Counted from the stretch's first letter, positions 52,169-61,043 are shown. The stretch: 64,000 nucleotides of DNA from Tritonibacter mobilis (GCF_001681715.1 NZ_LNWY01000005.1:1-64000), one strand, 5' to 3'. Notes: generated from the sequence alone by a model not told the origin. Numbers and translations: made by a program.

Positions 52169-53212
52169 TTGAATACAGCCGCGCCTTCACACGCCGGGCT
52201 GAGGAAAACCGCCAGCGCATTTGGTGGCTTTGTCATCGTCACTTTCCTGACGTTTGTCGGATTGATGGCGATCACTTTCTTCATCGGCCGCGTGATCCCG
52301 ATTGACCCGGTTCTGGCCGTGGTCGGAGATCGCGCCACGCAAGAACAATACGACGCCGCCCGCATCGCCATGGGGCTGGATCAGCCACTGGTGGTACAGT
52401 TCATCACCTATGTGGGCGATGTGTTTCAGGGTGATCTCGGCCATTCGGTGTCCACCAACCGCCCCGTCGCAGAGGATCTGGCGCGTGTCTTCCCGGCAAC
52501 CCTGGAGATGGCAACGCTTGGGATCATCATCGGCGTCGGCATGGGCGTTCCGCTGGGTGTCTGGGCCGCAGCAAGGCAAGGCACATGGGTGGATCAGTTG
52601 ATCCGCGTCTTTGCACTGCTGGGTTACTCTGTTCCTGCCTTCTGGCTTGGTCTTGTGGGGCTGGTCGTATTTTACGCGGGCCTTGGCTGGGTCGGTGGTC
52701 CGGGACGTGTCGATATCTTCTACGAGGGTCTGGTCGAGCCGCACACCGGCCTGCTGCTGGTCGATGCCCTCATTGCAGGCGACATGGATGTGTTCCGAAG
52801 CGCATTGGATCACCTGGTCCTGCCCGCCACCATCCTTGGGTTCTTCTCCCTCGCCTATATCGCGCGGATGACCCGCAGCTTCATGCTGGATCAACTCGGC
52901 CAAGAGTACATCACCACCGCCCGTGTCAAAGGCGTGTCGGAATGGCGGGTGATCTGGACCCACGGCTTCCGCCCGATCCGGGTGCCTCTGATCACGGTGA
53001 TCGGCCTTTCCTATGCGGCACTGCTGGAAGGTTCGGTGATGATCGAGACGGTCTTTAGCTGGCCGGGCATCGGCAACTATCTGACCGTGGCGCTGCTCAA
53101 TGCCGATATGAACGCCGTCCTTGGCGCAACCTTGGTGATCGGTTCGGTCTTCATTCTCATCAACAAGCTGTCGGATGTGCTCTACCGCATTCTCGACCCG
53201 CGCAGCCGATAG
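52169..53212 (+). CDS. ABC transporter permease (DppB type)
   Basis: A 347-aa inner-membrane permease with about six segments. Family blocks: MGLDQPLVVQFITYVGDVFQGDLGHS is the usual extracytoplasmic loop (split), and FSLAYIARMTRSFML then EYITTARVKGVSEWRV is the EAA coupling loop. An insertion near GGPGRVDIFYEGLVEPHTG is seen in Dpp-type relatives. The start is uncertain: TTG 52169 has GGGGA upstream; TTG 52142 is a longer option. First gene of the importer operon with the GAF protein at its end. Confidence 0.9.
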   Translation: MNTAAPSHAGLRKTASAFGGFVIVTFLTFVGLMAITFFIGRVIPIDPVLAVVGDRATQEQYDAARIAMGLDQPLVVQFITYVGDVFQGDLGHSVSTNRPVAEDLARVFPATLEMATLGIIIGVGMGVPLGVWAAARQGTWVDQLIRVFALLGYSVPAFWLGLVGLVVFYAGLGWVGGPGRVDIFYEGLVEPHTGLLLVDALIAGDMDVFRSALDHLVLPATILGFFSLAYIARMTRSFMLDQLGQEYITTARVKGVSEWRVIWTHGFRPIRVPLITVIGLSYAALLEGSVMIETVFSWPGIGNYLTVALLNADMNAVLGATLVIGSVFILINKLSDVLYRILDPRSR

Positions 53213-53221
53213 GAGGGTGCC

Positions 53222-54127
53222 ATGACAACGATGACAAACTGGCTGCTCGACGACTCCCCCAGCTCCCGCCTGCAGGCCTCCTTGGGTCACAGCTACCGTG
53301 TGACACGGATGCTGATGCGCAATCCGCTCGCTGTGGTCGGGGCGCTGATCCTCTTGGTGTTGATCTTGGCGGCCATCTTTGCGCCGTGGATCGCACCGCA
53401 TAGCCCGCTGGGACAAAACCTCGGTCAACGCCTGCTGCCGCCCTCTGCCGCGCATTGGATGGGCACCGATGAGCTGGGCCGCGACATCTTTAGCCGCGTC
53501 ATTTACGGCGCGCGTATCACCCTGTTGATCGTGGCGCTGGTGGCGGTGATCTCGGCACCGCTTGGACTGCTCATCGGGGCTGTGTCTGGCTATTTCGGTG
53601 GCTGGACGGACAAGATCATCATGGGCGTGACGGATGTTTTCCTGTCGATGCCAAAGCTGATCCTCGCGCTCGCCTTTGTCGCGGCACTTGGGCCGGGGAT
53701 TGAAAACGCGATCATCGCCATCGCCATTACATCCTGGCCTGCCTATGCGCGTATCGCACGGGCCGAAACACTGACCTTCCGCAACTCGGAATTCATCTCG
53801 GCTATGCGCCTGCTTGGCGCATCACACACGCGGATCATCACCGGCCATGTGCTGCCGCTGTGTACCTCGTCGATGATCGTGCGGGTCACGCTGGATATGG
53901 CAGGTATCATCCTCACCGCAGCTGGTCTGGGCTTCCTCGGCCTTGGCGCACAGCCGCCGCTGCCCGAATGGGGCGCGATGATCTCGCGCGGTCGGGCCTT
54001 TATCCTCGATCAGTGGTGGGTCGCCACCATGCCCGGCTTTGCCATCATCATCGTTTCGCTCGGTTTCTGTTTCCTCGGTGACGGCCTGCGCGATGTGCTG
54101 GACCCCAAACAGGGGGGCAAATCATGA
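53222..54127 (+). CDS. ABC transporter permease (DppC type)
   Basis: A 301-aa permease with an N-terminal cytoplasmic stretch, then about six membrane segments (NPLAVVGALILLVLILAAIF first). HWMGTDELGRDIFSRVIYGA is the family landmark; the EAA loop is RNSEFISAMRLLGASHTRI; the C-terminal segment is GFCFLGDGLRDVLDPK. AGGAGG site before the ATG, 9 bp after dppB-like. It overlaps the next ATPase gene by 4 nt. Unlike the 10.6-kb system, permease and ATPase are separate here. Confidence 0.94.
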   Translation: MTTMTNWLLDDSPSSRLQASLGHSYRVTRMLMRNPLAVVGALILLVLILAAIFAPWIAPHSPLGQNLGQRLLPPSAAHWMGTDELGRDIFSRVIYGARITLLIVALVAVISAPLGLLIGAVSGYFGGWTDKIIMGVTDVFLSMPKLILALAFVAALGPGIENAIIAIAITSWPAYARIARAETLTFRNSEFISAMRLLGASHTRIITGHVLPLCTSSMIVRVTLDMAGIILTAAGLGFLGLGAQPPLPEWGAMISRGRAFILDQWWVATMPGFAIIIVSLGFCFLGDGLRDVLDPKQGGKS

Positions 54128-54963
54128 GCGATATGCCACTTTTGGAACTGGAAAACCTGCGCGTGAGCTTCCCCACGCCGCAAGGGCGCGTCGAGGTGGT
54201 CAAAGGCCTGTCCTTCACCTTGGGTCGCGAACGGCTCGGCATCGTCGGCGAAAGCGGGTCGGGCAAATCCATGACGGGCCGCGCGATCCTGCGGCTTGTG
54301 CGTAAACCGGGACGCCAGCAGGCTGATCGCATGATCTTTGACGGCATCGACCTGCAAGGATTGTCGGAACGCAAGATGCGCGACCTGCGCGGCGCGCGGA
54401 TCTCGATGATCATGCAAGACCCGAAGTTCTCGCTCAATCCGGTGATGACCATCGGCGCGCAGATTGCCGAGGCGCTCAAGACCCACGAGAACCTTGCCCG
54501 CAGCGAGGTCAAATCCCGCGTGCTGGAGATGCTGCATTCCGTGCGCATCAACGATCCCGAACGGGTGGTGAACCTTTACCCGCATGAGGTTTCGGGCGGT
54601 ATGGGCCAGCGTATCATGATCGCCATGATGCTGATCCCGCGCCCGGATCTGCTGATCGCGGATGAGCCAACCTCAGCGCTGGATGTCTCGGTGCAGGCGC
54701 AGGTTCTGGACCTCATCGACGAGCTGGTGCGCGACAAGGGCATGGGGCTGATCCTGATCTCGCATGACCTCAATCTGGTGGCGCGCTACTGCGACCGTAT
54801 TCTGGTGATGCACGCGGGCGAAGTGGTCGAAAGCTGCGCGGCAGAGGACCTGCACAAAGCGACGCACCCCTATACCCAAGGCCTGCTGGCGGCGGTGCCA
54901 CGGATGGAAGAAACGCGCGAGGAACTCCCCGTCCTCGACCGCAGCGCATGGAGCGGCACATGA
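54124..54963 (+). CDS. ABC transporter ATP-binding protein (DppD type)
   Basis: A 279-aa ATPase. Walker [10 protein letters not shown] (about 40-48; the Thr/Ser after K is Ser-Met as in DppD), signature SGGMGQRIMIAMML, Walker B LLIADEP, and H-loop LISHDLNLV. The C-terminus is short: the Cys-rich oligopeptide extension is missing, unlike the ATPases at 9.6-12.5 kb. It overlaps the DppC-type gene and the next ATPase by 4 nt. Confidence 0.94.
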   Translation: MSDMPLLELENLRVSFPTPQGRVEVVKGLSFTLGRERLGIVGESGSGKSMTGRAILRLVRKPGRQQADRMIFDGIDLQGLSERKMRDLRGARISMIMQDPKFSLNPVMTIGAQIAEALKTHENLARSEVKSRVLEMLHSVRINDPERVVNLYPHEVSGGMGQRIMIAMMLIPRPDLLIADEPTSALDVSVQAQVLDLIDELVRDKGMGLILISHDLNLVARYCDRILVMHAGEVVESCAAEDLHKATHPYTQGLLAAVPRMEETREELPVLDRSAWSGT

Positions 54964-55709
54964 GCGCGATCATTTTGAAAAATCTCGACATTTCCTATGG
55001 TCACACCAAGGTGGTAGAGGGCGTGAATATCGAGGTCGCCGAGGGCGAGAGCTTTGCTCTGGTCGGTGAAAGCGGATCGGGCAAATCCACGATCCTGAAG
55101 GCCATCGCAGGCCTTGCTCCGGATTGGAGTGGCGAGATCTCGGTCCTGGGACAGCCCCGCGGGCGCAACGTGGATCAAGGCTTTGCCACCCGTTGTCAGA
55201 TGGTGTTTCAGGACCCTTATGGATCGCTGCATCCGCGCAAATCTGTGGACACGGTGCTGAGCGAGCCGCTCAAGATCCATGGGCTGGGAAATCGCGATGC
55301 TCGCGTGATCGAGATGCTCGCAGCCGTGGGCCTCGATCAGCGGTTTCGGTTTCGCTATCCACACCAGCTTTCGGGCGGGCAACGCCAGCGGGTCGCCATC
55401 GCGCGCGCCCTGATGCTGGAACCCAAGGTGATGCTGCTTGATGAGCCCACATCGGCGCTGGATGTCTCGGTACAGGCGGAGATCCTCAACCTGCTGAAGA
55501 AACTGCGCCGCGAGCAGGGGCTGACCTATCTGATGGTGACCCACAACCTGCCTGTCGTCAGCTTCATGTGCGACCGCATGGCTGTGATGAACAAGGGCCG
55601 CATCGTCGAGATCGCGCCCGCAACAGCGCTCCACGATGGCAGTTTCACCGACCCTTACACGCAATCCCTTTACGCCGCATCGGGCGGCAATCCAGACCGC
55701 AAGGACTAA
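54960..55709 (+). CDS. ABC transporter ATP-binding protein (DppF type)
   Basis: A 249-aa ATPase, second nucleotide-binding subunit. Walker [10 protein letters not shown], signature SGGQRQRVAIARAL, Walker B VMLLDEPTSALD, H-loop MVTHNLPVV (the usual Asp is Asn here). It starts at ATG 54960 overlapping the upstream stop (ATGA). It lacks the C-terminal Cys extension. Three bases separate it from the GAF gene. Confidence 0.94.
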   Translation: MSAIILKNLDISYGHTKVVEGVNIEVAEGESFALVGESGSGKSTILKAIAGLAPDWSGEISVLGQPRGRNVDQGFATRCQMVFQDPYGSLHPRKSVDTVLSEPLKIHGLGNRDARVIEMLAAVGLDQRFRFRYPHQLSGGQRQRVAIARALMLEPKVMLLDEPTSALDVSVQAEILNLLKKLRREQGLTYLMVTHNLPVVSFMCDRMAVMNKGRIVEIAPATALHDGSFTDPYTQSLYAASGGNPDRKD

Positions 55710-55712
55710 GAC

Positions 55713-56201
55713 ATGACGGACACAAACACGGCGCGCCACGATTTTGAAAAAGCGCTGTCAGAGGCCACCACCGAAGAGCAGGCTTATGACGCGCTTTGCA
55801 CGCTGACCAAGGCCACGGTGGGGGCAAAGCTGTTTACTGTTATGACCGCTGACATGGACGCTATGCTCGCCCGTCGCGTCTACACGGATGATGCGGAAAA
55901 TTACCCCACAACAGGCACCAAGGAAATCGAGATGAACCGCTGGTTCGAGCAGGTTCATGGCCGTCACGAGACCTTTGTCTCCAACACATTGGCCGACATC
56001 GACACCGTGTTCCCCGATGCGGAGCTGATCGGCAAACTGGGCTGCGGATCGGTGATCAACCTGCCGGTGATCCTTGGCGGCAAGATGGTGGCCACGGTCA
56101 ACATCCTGCACGAAGAGGGTTATTACACGCCCGAGCGTGTCGCACAGGCGCATGAGTTGCTTCGCCTGCCCTCCATGGCAGTGCTTGCTCTCGCCTCTTG
56201 A
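55713..56201 (+). CDS. GAF-domain protein
   Basis: A 162-aa single GAF domain without an output domain. The fold blocks are seen: VGAKLFTVMTADMDAMLARRVY, and CGSVINLPVILGGKMVATVNILHEEG near the end. GAF domains bind small ligands. It follows the ATPase by 3 bp and is clearly part of the importer operon, so it may sense the imported compound or be an enzyme of the free-methionine-sulfoxide-reductase type, though I do not see that family's full Cys set. Function unknown. Confidence 0.8.
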   Translation: MTDTNTARHDFEKALSEATTEEQAYDALCTLTKATVGAKLFTVMTADMDAMLARRVYTDDAENYPTTGTKEIEMNRWFEQVHGRHETFVSNTLADIDTVFPDAELIGKLGCGSVINLPVILGGKMVATVNILHEEGYYTPERVAQAHELLRLPSMAVLALAS

Positions 56202-56349
56202 TCTGTTGCGGGTATCCAGACCATCGCGTCTGGATGCCCGCCCACACTTTGTCGCGCTCAAACCCGTGCTGGGCCCTGCGCACATCCTCCGAAAAACCAA
56301 GGCTCTGTTGTCGCCAACCGGCGAATACGGCAGAGATTGAGAATTTCGC

Positions 56350-56374
56350 GGAACAAAATCTGCCCTCTGCCGTT
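56350..56374 (+). promoter_or_regulatory. EcfG-type promoter (DUF1328-dps)
   Basis: GGAAC (56350-56354), 16-nt spacer, CGTT (56371-56374), 56 bp upstream of the DUF1328 ATG. It probably also serves dps, 48 bp beyond. Confidence 0.85.
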
Positions 56375-56429
56375 GTCTCCCCGAAGCCCACAGAGGGTGG
56401 GCATTGAAACACGGCAAAGGAGACACCCC

Positions 56430-56591
56430 ATGCTTGGTTGGGCACTGACATTCCTAGTGATCGCGCTGATCGCGGCCGTCTTTGGCTTTGGCGGCATCGC
56501 CAGCGCCTCGGCCGGGATCGCGCAGATCCTCTTCTTCATCTTCCTGGTGATGTTTATCGCCGCGCTGATCTTTCGTGCTGTGCGTCGCTGA
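56430..56591 (+). CDS. DUF1328 small membrane protein (YtjA family)
   Basis: A 53-aa protein with two hydrophobic segments ([20 protein letters not shown] and [16 protein letters not shown]) and an RRAVRR-like basic end. The [11 protein letters not shown] link between them is the family signature. AAAGGAG site before ATG 56430. These proteins are commonly stress-induced with unknown function; the EcfG promoter supports that. Confidence 0.9.
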   Translation: MLGWALTFLVIALIAAVFGFGGIASASAGIAQILFFIFLVMFIAALIFRAVRR

Positions 56592-56639
56592 CGCACAGAC
56601 ACGACCCATCACGCAAACTCCCTTCGGAAAGGAGATATT

Positions 56640-57137
56640 ATGACGACTGCATTGAACGTGAAACCACAACTGGCCCCCGTCGAGACAGGCGTTCGCGACA
56701 CCGAGGCAATCGCCGAAGGTCTGAGCGACGTGCTCGCGGACACTTACCGCCTCACGCTAAAAACCCATATTTATCATTGGAATGTCGAGGGCCCGTTGTT
56801 CTTCTCGCTGCACAACCTCACCGAGGAGCAGTATCAGAACATGTTCGCGGCTGCAGACGAGTTGGCAGAGCGCATCCGCGCCTTGGGCCACCTGACGCCG
56901 GGCAAGATCAATGGCGTGCTGTCTGACAGCATCGTAGATGATCTGGGCCAAATGCCGAGCGCGGGCGAAATGTGCAAAGACCTTGAGAAAGATCACATGC
57001 GTTTGGCGCACCGACTGCACGCGCTGATCGAACTTGCGGAGGCGCGCAAGGATATGGTGACCGGCGACTTGGCAACCGAACGCGCGGCCTTCCACGAAAA
57101 AGCGGCTTGGATGCTGCGTGCTTTGTCTGCCTCGTAA
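56640..57137 (+). CDS. dps: Dps-family DNA-binding ferritin-like protein
   Basis: A 165-aa Dps protein that stores iron, consumes peroxide and protects DNA in stress. Ferroxidase-site residues lie in KTHIYHWNVEGP (two His), FFSLHNLTEEQY and ADELAERIRALG (Glu/Asp). The four-helix length is normal. GAAAGGAG site before the ATG. Likely co-transcribed with DUF1328 from the EcfG promoter; terminated by a strong hairpin. Confidence 0.93.
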   Translation: MTTALNVKPQLAPVETGVRDTEAIAEGLSDVLADTYRLTLKTHIYHWNVEGPLFFSLHNLTEEQYQNMFAAADELAERIRALGHLTPGKINGVLSDSIVDDLGQMPSAGEMCKDLEKDHMRLAHRLHALIELAEARKDMVTGDLATERAAFHEKAAWMLRALSAS

Positions 57138-57154
57138 GCACGCACTCATCCATT

Positions 57155-57196
57155 AAGAAGCCCTGCACACCCATCGGTTTGCAGGGCTTCTTTATT
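57155..57196 (+). terminator. Rho-independent terminator after dps
   Basis: AAGAAGCCCTGC (57155-57166) pairs perfectly with GCAGGGCTTCTT (57181-57192), followed by TATTTT. Confidence 0.9.
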
Positions 57197-57233
57197 TTCA
57201 AACTTTAAAAACTGATTTGATATCTGTGCGCAC

Positions 57234-57269
57234 AAAAAGACCCCGCACAAGCAAATGTACGGGGTCTTT
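57234..57269 (-). terminator. Rho-independent terminator of phyR
   Basis: On the minus strand AAAGACCCCG pairs with CGGGGTCTTT (57260-57269 with 57236-57245), then TTTTG. It closes the phyR transcript 22 bp after its stop. Confidence 0.85.
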
Positions 57270-57290
57270 GGCGAGGGATGGTCGCGTTGG

Positions 57291-58112
57291 TTAGCTGGTC
57301 AACGTATCGGTAGAGGAGAAGAACATCGCCTGACTGATCGCCGAGATTACCTGATCCGGGACATAGGGCTTTGCAATCATGAAGGCAGGTTCATGACGTT
57401 CGCCAGTGAGGAGACGCTCAGGGAAGGCCGTGATGAAGATCACGGGCACATCACCCAGCTCTTCAAGCAGGTCCGCCACGGCATCAATACCGCTGGAGTT
57501 ATCGGCAAGCTGAATGTCAGCCAGGATAAGGTCCGGCTTTTCCTCAAGGCCAAGTTTCACCGCCGCCTTGTGAGTGCGTGCAATACCCGTGACCTCGTGC
57601 CCCATCATGGAACAGATACCTTCAAGATCCATCGCGATAATCGCTTCATCCTCGATGATCATGATCTTGCCGCTCACGGATTGCTGCATTTCATCGCGTG
57701 CAAGCTGGATCAGTCGCGCCGCTTCATCGGCAGAGATTTCCATGACGTCGGCAACTTCGCTCACCGAAAACGCCTCTACTGTGTTGAGCAAGAGCGCCTC
57801 GCGGGTATTGGCGGTCAGAGAGGCCAGATGTTGCAGCGCGCGGGCCCGTGGGCCGTCATCCAGCTCTGCCACAGGCTGGCCAGAACTGCTCCAGAGTTTG
57901 TGGAACACTTTGAAAAGCGCCACTTTTCCACCGACGCTCTCCGCATTAAAGCAGGACGGATCGGCAAGGATCGCCTCCAGCGTCGAGGCCGCATATGTGT
58001 CGCCCGATTGCTGAGCACCGGTGAGCGCACGCGCATAGCGGCGCAGGTATGGCAAATGCGGAGCGATAAGGTCAGACAGAGTCAGCGCTTGTCCTGTTGT
58101 AGGGGTCGACAA
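57291..58112 (-). CDS. phyR: PhyR anti-anti-sigma response regulator
   Basis: A 273-aa PhyR: an N-terminal sigma-like domain (about 10-140; HLPYLRRYARALTGAQQSGD, LLNTVEAFSVSEVADVME) and a C-terminal receiver (about 148-265) with phospho-acceptor Asp199 (LILADIQLAD) and Lys in FMIAKPYV. When phosphorylated it binds NepR and releases EcfG. The start is TTG 58112, with AGGAG about 8 nt upstream. Divergent from nepR-ecfG; the shared promoter makes it EcfG-dependent, a positive feedback loop. Confidence 0.96.
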   Translation of the reverse strand: MSTPTTGQALTLSDLIAPHLPYLRRYARALTGAQQSGDTYAASTLEAILADPSCFNAESVGGKVALFKVFHKLWSSSGQPVAELDDGPRARALQHLASLTANTREALLLNTVEAFSVSEVADVMEISADEAARLIQLARDEMQQSVSGKIMIIEDEAIIAMDLEGICSMMGHEVTGIARTHKAAVKLGLEEKPDLILADIQLADNSSGIDAVADLLEELGDVPVIFITAFPERLLTGERHEPAFMIAKPYVPDQVISAISQAMFFSSTDTLTS

Positions 58113-58140
58113 TTTTTTTCTCCTGTCACCAATATTTCTC

Positions 58141-58171
58141 GGAACAAACGCACGATTGGGGCGTTTGTTCC
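58141..58171. promoter_or_regulatory. Bidirectional EcfG promoter (phyR / nepR-ecfG)
   Basis: Perfect 11-bp arms (GGAACAAACGC and GCGTTTGTTCC) flank 9 nt. Each strand therefore reads GGAAC, 16-nt spacer, CGTT: plus strand 58141-58165, minus strand 58171-58147. One symmetrical element can fire both ways. TSS for phyR would fall near 58140 and for nepR near 58172. Confidence 0.9.
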
Positions 58172-58225
58172 ATGGAAATGGATATTATTTGCGCCTGAAA
58201 GTTAAAGGTGTTGCGGGAGAGATGA

Positions 58226-58423
58226 ATGGCAAACAAACTTTCACAACAGCCATGGGACACTCTGATCGACGAAAACCTTAAGCGGGTTTTTGACGAAGAT
58301 GCGAATGCGGATTTGCCGCCGCATCTGATGGACCTACTTGATCGTCTGGACAAGATTCCGGTCGCGGATGGGTCAGGGAGCGCATCCGGCGCTCCCTCCC
58401 ACTCCCAGGAGGAGGCCGAGTAA
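58226..58423 (+). CDS. nepR: NepR anti-sigma factor
   Basis: A 65-aa anti-sigma factor. Two helices typical of NepR are seen (PWDTLIDENLKRVFDED and LPPHLMDLLDRLDKI), with an acidic Ser-rich tail. It holds EcfG inactive until PhyR~P captures it. The stop codon is directly followed by the ecfG ATG, so translation of the two is coupled. GAGAGATG-type site before ATG 58226. Confidence 0.93.
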   Translation: MANKLSQQPWDTLIDENLKRVFDEDANADLPPHLMDLLDRLDKIPVADGSGSASGAPSHSQEEAE

Positions 58424-58981
58424 ATGGATAGACAAGGTGCGAAGGCTGAATTGACAAGCCATATGAAGGTGCTGCGCGCTTTCGCCATGAGCTTGACCCG
58501 CAACGATGCGGCAGCAGATGACCTCGTGCAGGACACAATCCTGAAAGCATGGACCAATCTGGACAAGTTTCAGGAAGGGACTAACATGCGGGCATGGCTT
58601 TTTACCATCCTGCGCAACACGTTTTATTCAGGCCGTCGCAAGGCGATGCGCGAAGTGGAAGATTCCACCGGCAGCATCACCGAAAGCATCTCTGTGAAGC
58701 CAGCCCATGACGGCCGCCTGCAACTGGCAGAGTTCCGTCGCGCGCTGAGCGAGTTGCCAGCTGAACAACGCGAGGTTCTGACGCTGATCGGCGTTTTGCA
58801 ATATTCCTATGAAGAGGCCGCCGAGGTCTGCGGCGTGAAGGTCGGCACGGTCAAAAGCCGCCTTAACCGTGGTCGCGAGGCCCTCTCCATCAAGATGCAG
58901 CTAAAGGCTGACGAACAGCTGGAACTGACAGATGCAGCCACCCATGCGGTCGTCGCTGCAAGTGGTGGAACCGCCGCGTGA
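58424..58981 (+). CDS. ecfG: ECF sigma factor EcfG
   Basis: A 185-aa ECF15-type sigma factor. Region 2: MKVLRAFAMSLTRNDAAADD, LVQDTILKAWTNLDKFQEGT; region 4: RALSELPAEQREVLTLIGVL, YEEAAEVCGVKVGTVKSRLN. It directs RNA polymerase to GGAAC-N16/17-CGTT promoters of the general stress response, six of which are seen in this window. The ATG abuts the nepR stop; its own stop overlaps the kinase start by 4 nt. Confidence 0.96.
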   Translation: MDRQGAKAELTSHMKVLRAFAMSLTRNDAAADDLVQDTILKAWTNLDKFQEGTNMRAWLFTILRNTFYSGRRKAMREVEDSTGSITESISVKPAHDGRLQLAEFRRALSELPAEQREVLTLIGVLQYSYEEAAEVCGVKVGTVKSRLNRGREALSIKMQLKADEQLELTDAATHAVVAASGGTAA

Positions 58982-60828
58982 ACAGAATGAACTTTCCGTC
59001 CCTCGCCCTGCTTCGGGGTGGGGGCGCCCGCAATCGCGCCTCATCCATTTCTGACAATTCACCCGACGCGCCCCGGCCCTTCGCCTGGGCGCGGGGTCTG
59101 TCGGTGCGCCTTGCCGTTATGCTCTCTGTCGCGATGGTGCCGCTGGGCCTCATCGCAGTGGATCAAACCGTGCGGCTGCAACAAGAGGTCACCGCCTCCA
59201 ACAACCTGAGCCTAAAAGCACTCACCGCAGAATTTGCGCAAGAAGAGCGTGAGATCATCAAATCCGCCTTCGCCTCTGCCGAGGCACTTGCGCTTTCAGT
59301 GCCCGATCTGACCCAAGATCTGGATCGCTGCCGGGCGTTGATGGAGCGTTTCATCGACACCGCCCAAGAGCGCTACAGCTTTGCAGGTTTTCTGCCCAAA
59401 GACGGCGTCATGTCCTGCGCCTCCACCGGGCTGACAATCGACTATTCTGAGAATCCGAACTTCCCAGATTGGATGCGTCGCCCGAAGCGTGAAATCAGGG
59501 TGAACTCCTTTGGCCCCGTTGCAGGCAGCGCGGTCCTGATCATTTCCGAACCCGTCTATGATCCGAACGGCACCTTTATCGGCAATCAGATCATTCACGT
59601 CCCGCACGAACGCATCGACAAGAAATTTCAGACCAAGCTTGGCGAGCGCCCGCTTGATCTGGTGACACTGAGTGCCGAGGGCGACATCCTGAGTGCCTCT
59701 GGTGCGCGCGAGACGGCGTTGGATCGCCTCCCCGCCAACATGAGCATCAAGGAGCTGATCTCGCTTAATCCGCGTCACATCGAGGCAGAGAATGCAGCAG
59801 GAGAGATGCGACTGTTCTCCATCGTCCCGATCCTGAGCGATGCGTTCTACGTGGTCGGAAGCTGGGACCCGGAGGGCATACACGCCCCGACAGAAACCAA
59901 CGCGTTGCAGCATCTCTTTTTGACGCCTGCGCTGTTTCCGATGCTGATGTGGCTTGTCAGTCTGGTCCTGATCTACGTGGCGCTGGATCATCAGGTTGTC
60001 AGGCACCTTCGCATCATCGGTATGCAGATGCGCCAATTTGCCCGCTCCCGCGTGCTGCCCAGCCCTCCAAAAAGCGGACTGATGCCGCATGAGCTTGAGG
60101 TCATCTATAACCAATTCACGCAAGTCTCCGAAAAGCTGTTGCATGACGAGGCACATCTGTTTGATGCCATGCACGACAAGGATGTGCTGCTGAAAGAGCT
60201 GCATCATCGGGTCAAAAATAACCTGCAATTGATCTCTTCGATCATCTCGATGCAGATCCGCAGAACACGCAATCAGGTGACGGCAGCCGCGCTAAAGACC
60301 GTGAACCAACGGGTGACCAGCATGGCGACGGTACACCAGACGCTGTATCAGGCGTCAGAGCTTGGTCGCGTTCAGGCCAATGACCTATTGCGTGACGTGG
60401 TTAAACCGCTGACCGAATTGGCCCCGACCACCGCGCCTATACCCAAGATCGACATCGATCTGGAGCCGGTTGTCCTCTATCCGGATCAGGCCGTCCCGCT
60501 GGCACTGCTGACCGTCGAGGCCGCAACAAATGCGCTGAAGTATCTTGGCGTCGACAAGGCTGGCAATCGCTGGGTCCGCGTTTCACTCAAAGTTCTGCAA
60601 GAGGGTGAAGTCTGTCTGACCATCGCCAATTCGACCTCCGATGAGGCAGAATTTGAAGACGAAGGCACCGGGCTTGGCAGCCAGTTGATCCGCGGCTTTG
60701 CCCGCCAGTTGGAGTGCAGTCCAAAGATCACCGAGGGCGAAGACAGCTACGCCATGAGCGTGACCTTTGAGACATTGCCCTTTGACCACGAAGACAGAGC
60801 GCTCGCCGGCGTCGATCACGACAACTAA
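58978..60828 (+). CDS. HWE/HisKA_2 sensor histidine kinase (PhyK-type)
   Basis: A 616-aa membrane sensor kinase. Membrane segments at about 43-65 and 315-337 flank a periplasmic sensing region of about 250 residues. The cytoplasmic HisKA_2 motif KELHHRVKNNLQLISSI holds the phospho-His (His409 or His410), followed by an ATPase domain (VEAATNALKYLG, GTGLGSQLIRGF). Kinases of this type at this locus phosphorylate PhyR. Starts GTG 58978 overlapping the ecfG stop. The signal sensed is unknown. Confidence 0.92.
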   Translation: MNRMNFPSLALLRGGGARNRASSISDNSPDAPRPFAWARGLSVRLAVMLSVAMVPLGLIAVDQTVRLQQEVTASNNLSLKALTAEFAQEEREIIKSAFASAEALALSVPDLTQDLDRCRALMERFIDTAQERYSFAGFLPKDGVMSCASTGLTIDYSENPNFPDWMRRPKREIRVNSFGPVAGSAVLIISEPVYDPNGTFIGNQIIHVPHERIDKKFQTKLGERPLDLVTLSAEGDILSASGARETALDRLPANMSIKELISLNPRHIEAENAAGEMRLFSIVPILSDAFYVVGSWDPEGIHAPTETNALQHLFLTPALFPMLMWLVSLVLIYVALDHQVVRHLRIIGMQMRQFARSRVLPSPPKSGLMPHELEVIYNQFTQVSEKLLHDEAHLFDAMHDKDVLLKELHHRVKNNLQLISSIISMQIRRTRNQVTAAALKTVNQRVTSMATVHQTLYQASELGRVQANDLLRDVVKPLTELAPTTAPIPKIDIDLEPVVLYPDQAVPLALLTVEAATNALKYLGVDKAGNRWVRVSLKVLQEGEVCLTIANSTSDEAEFEDEGTGLGSQLIRGFARQLECSPKITEGEDSYAMSVTFETLPFDHEDRALAGVDHDN

Positions 60829-60845
60829 CACGATCATCATGCACC

Positions 60846-60882
60846 ATAGGGGCCGTTCTGTTTCGCAGGGCGGCCCTATTTT
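60846..60882 (+). terminator. Terminator-like hairpin after kinase gene
   Basis: TAGGGGCCG pairs with CGGCCCTA (one bulged G), followed by TTTTCG. Ends the nepR-ecfG-kinase transcript. Confidence 0.65.
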
Positions 60883-60963
60883 CGTGACGGGTTCACAACA
60901 TGGATCTCGGCAAACTCTTGCGCGCCAATTCTTGCCGATGCGACGTACAGCATTTTTGGGCGC

Positions 60964-60988
60964 GGAACATTGAGTGGCGCTTTGCGTT
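60964..60988 (+). promoter_or_regulatory. EcfG-type promoter (PRC-barrel gene 2)
   Basis: GGAAC (60964-60968), 16-nt spacer, CGTT (60985-60988), 55 bp before the ATG at 61044. Confidence 0.85.
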
Positions 60989-61043
60989 TTGATTATGCCT
61001 GCATGCACATGCGGGCGCGTCTCACCGAATAGGAGTTAAGACG

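Noticed and set aside
52187-53455. Long antisense frame (422 codons) over the permease genes.
   Set aside because: His/Gln/Asp-rich shadow of the plus-strand permeases, which show clear membrane segments and motifs.
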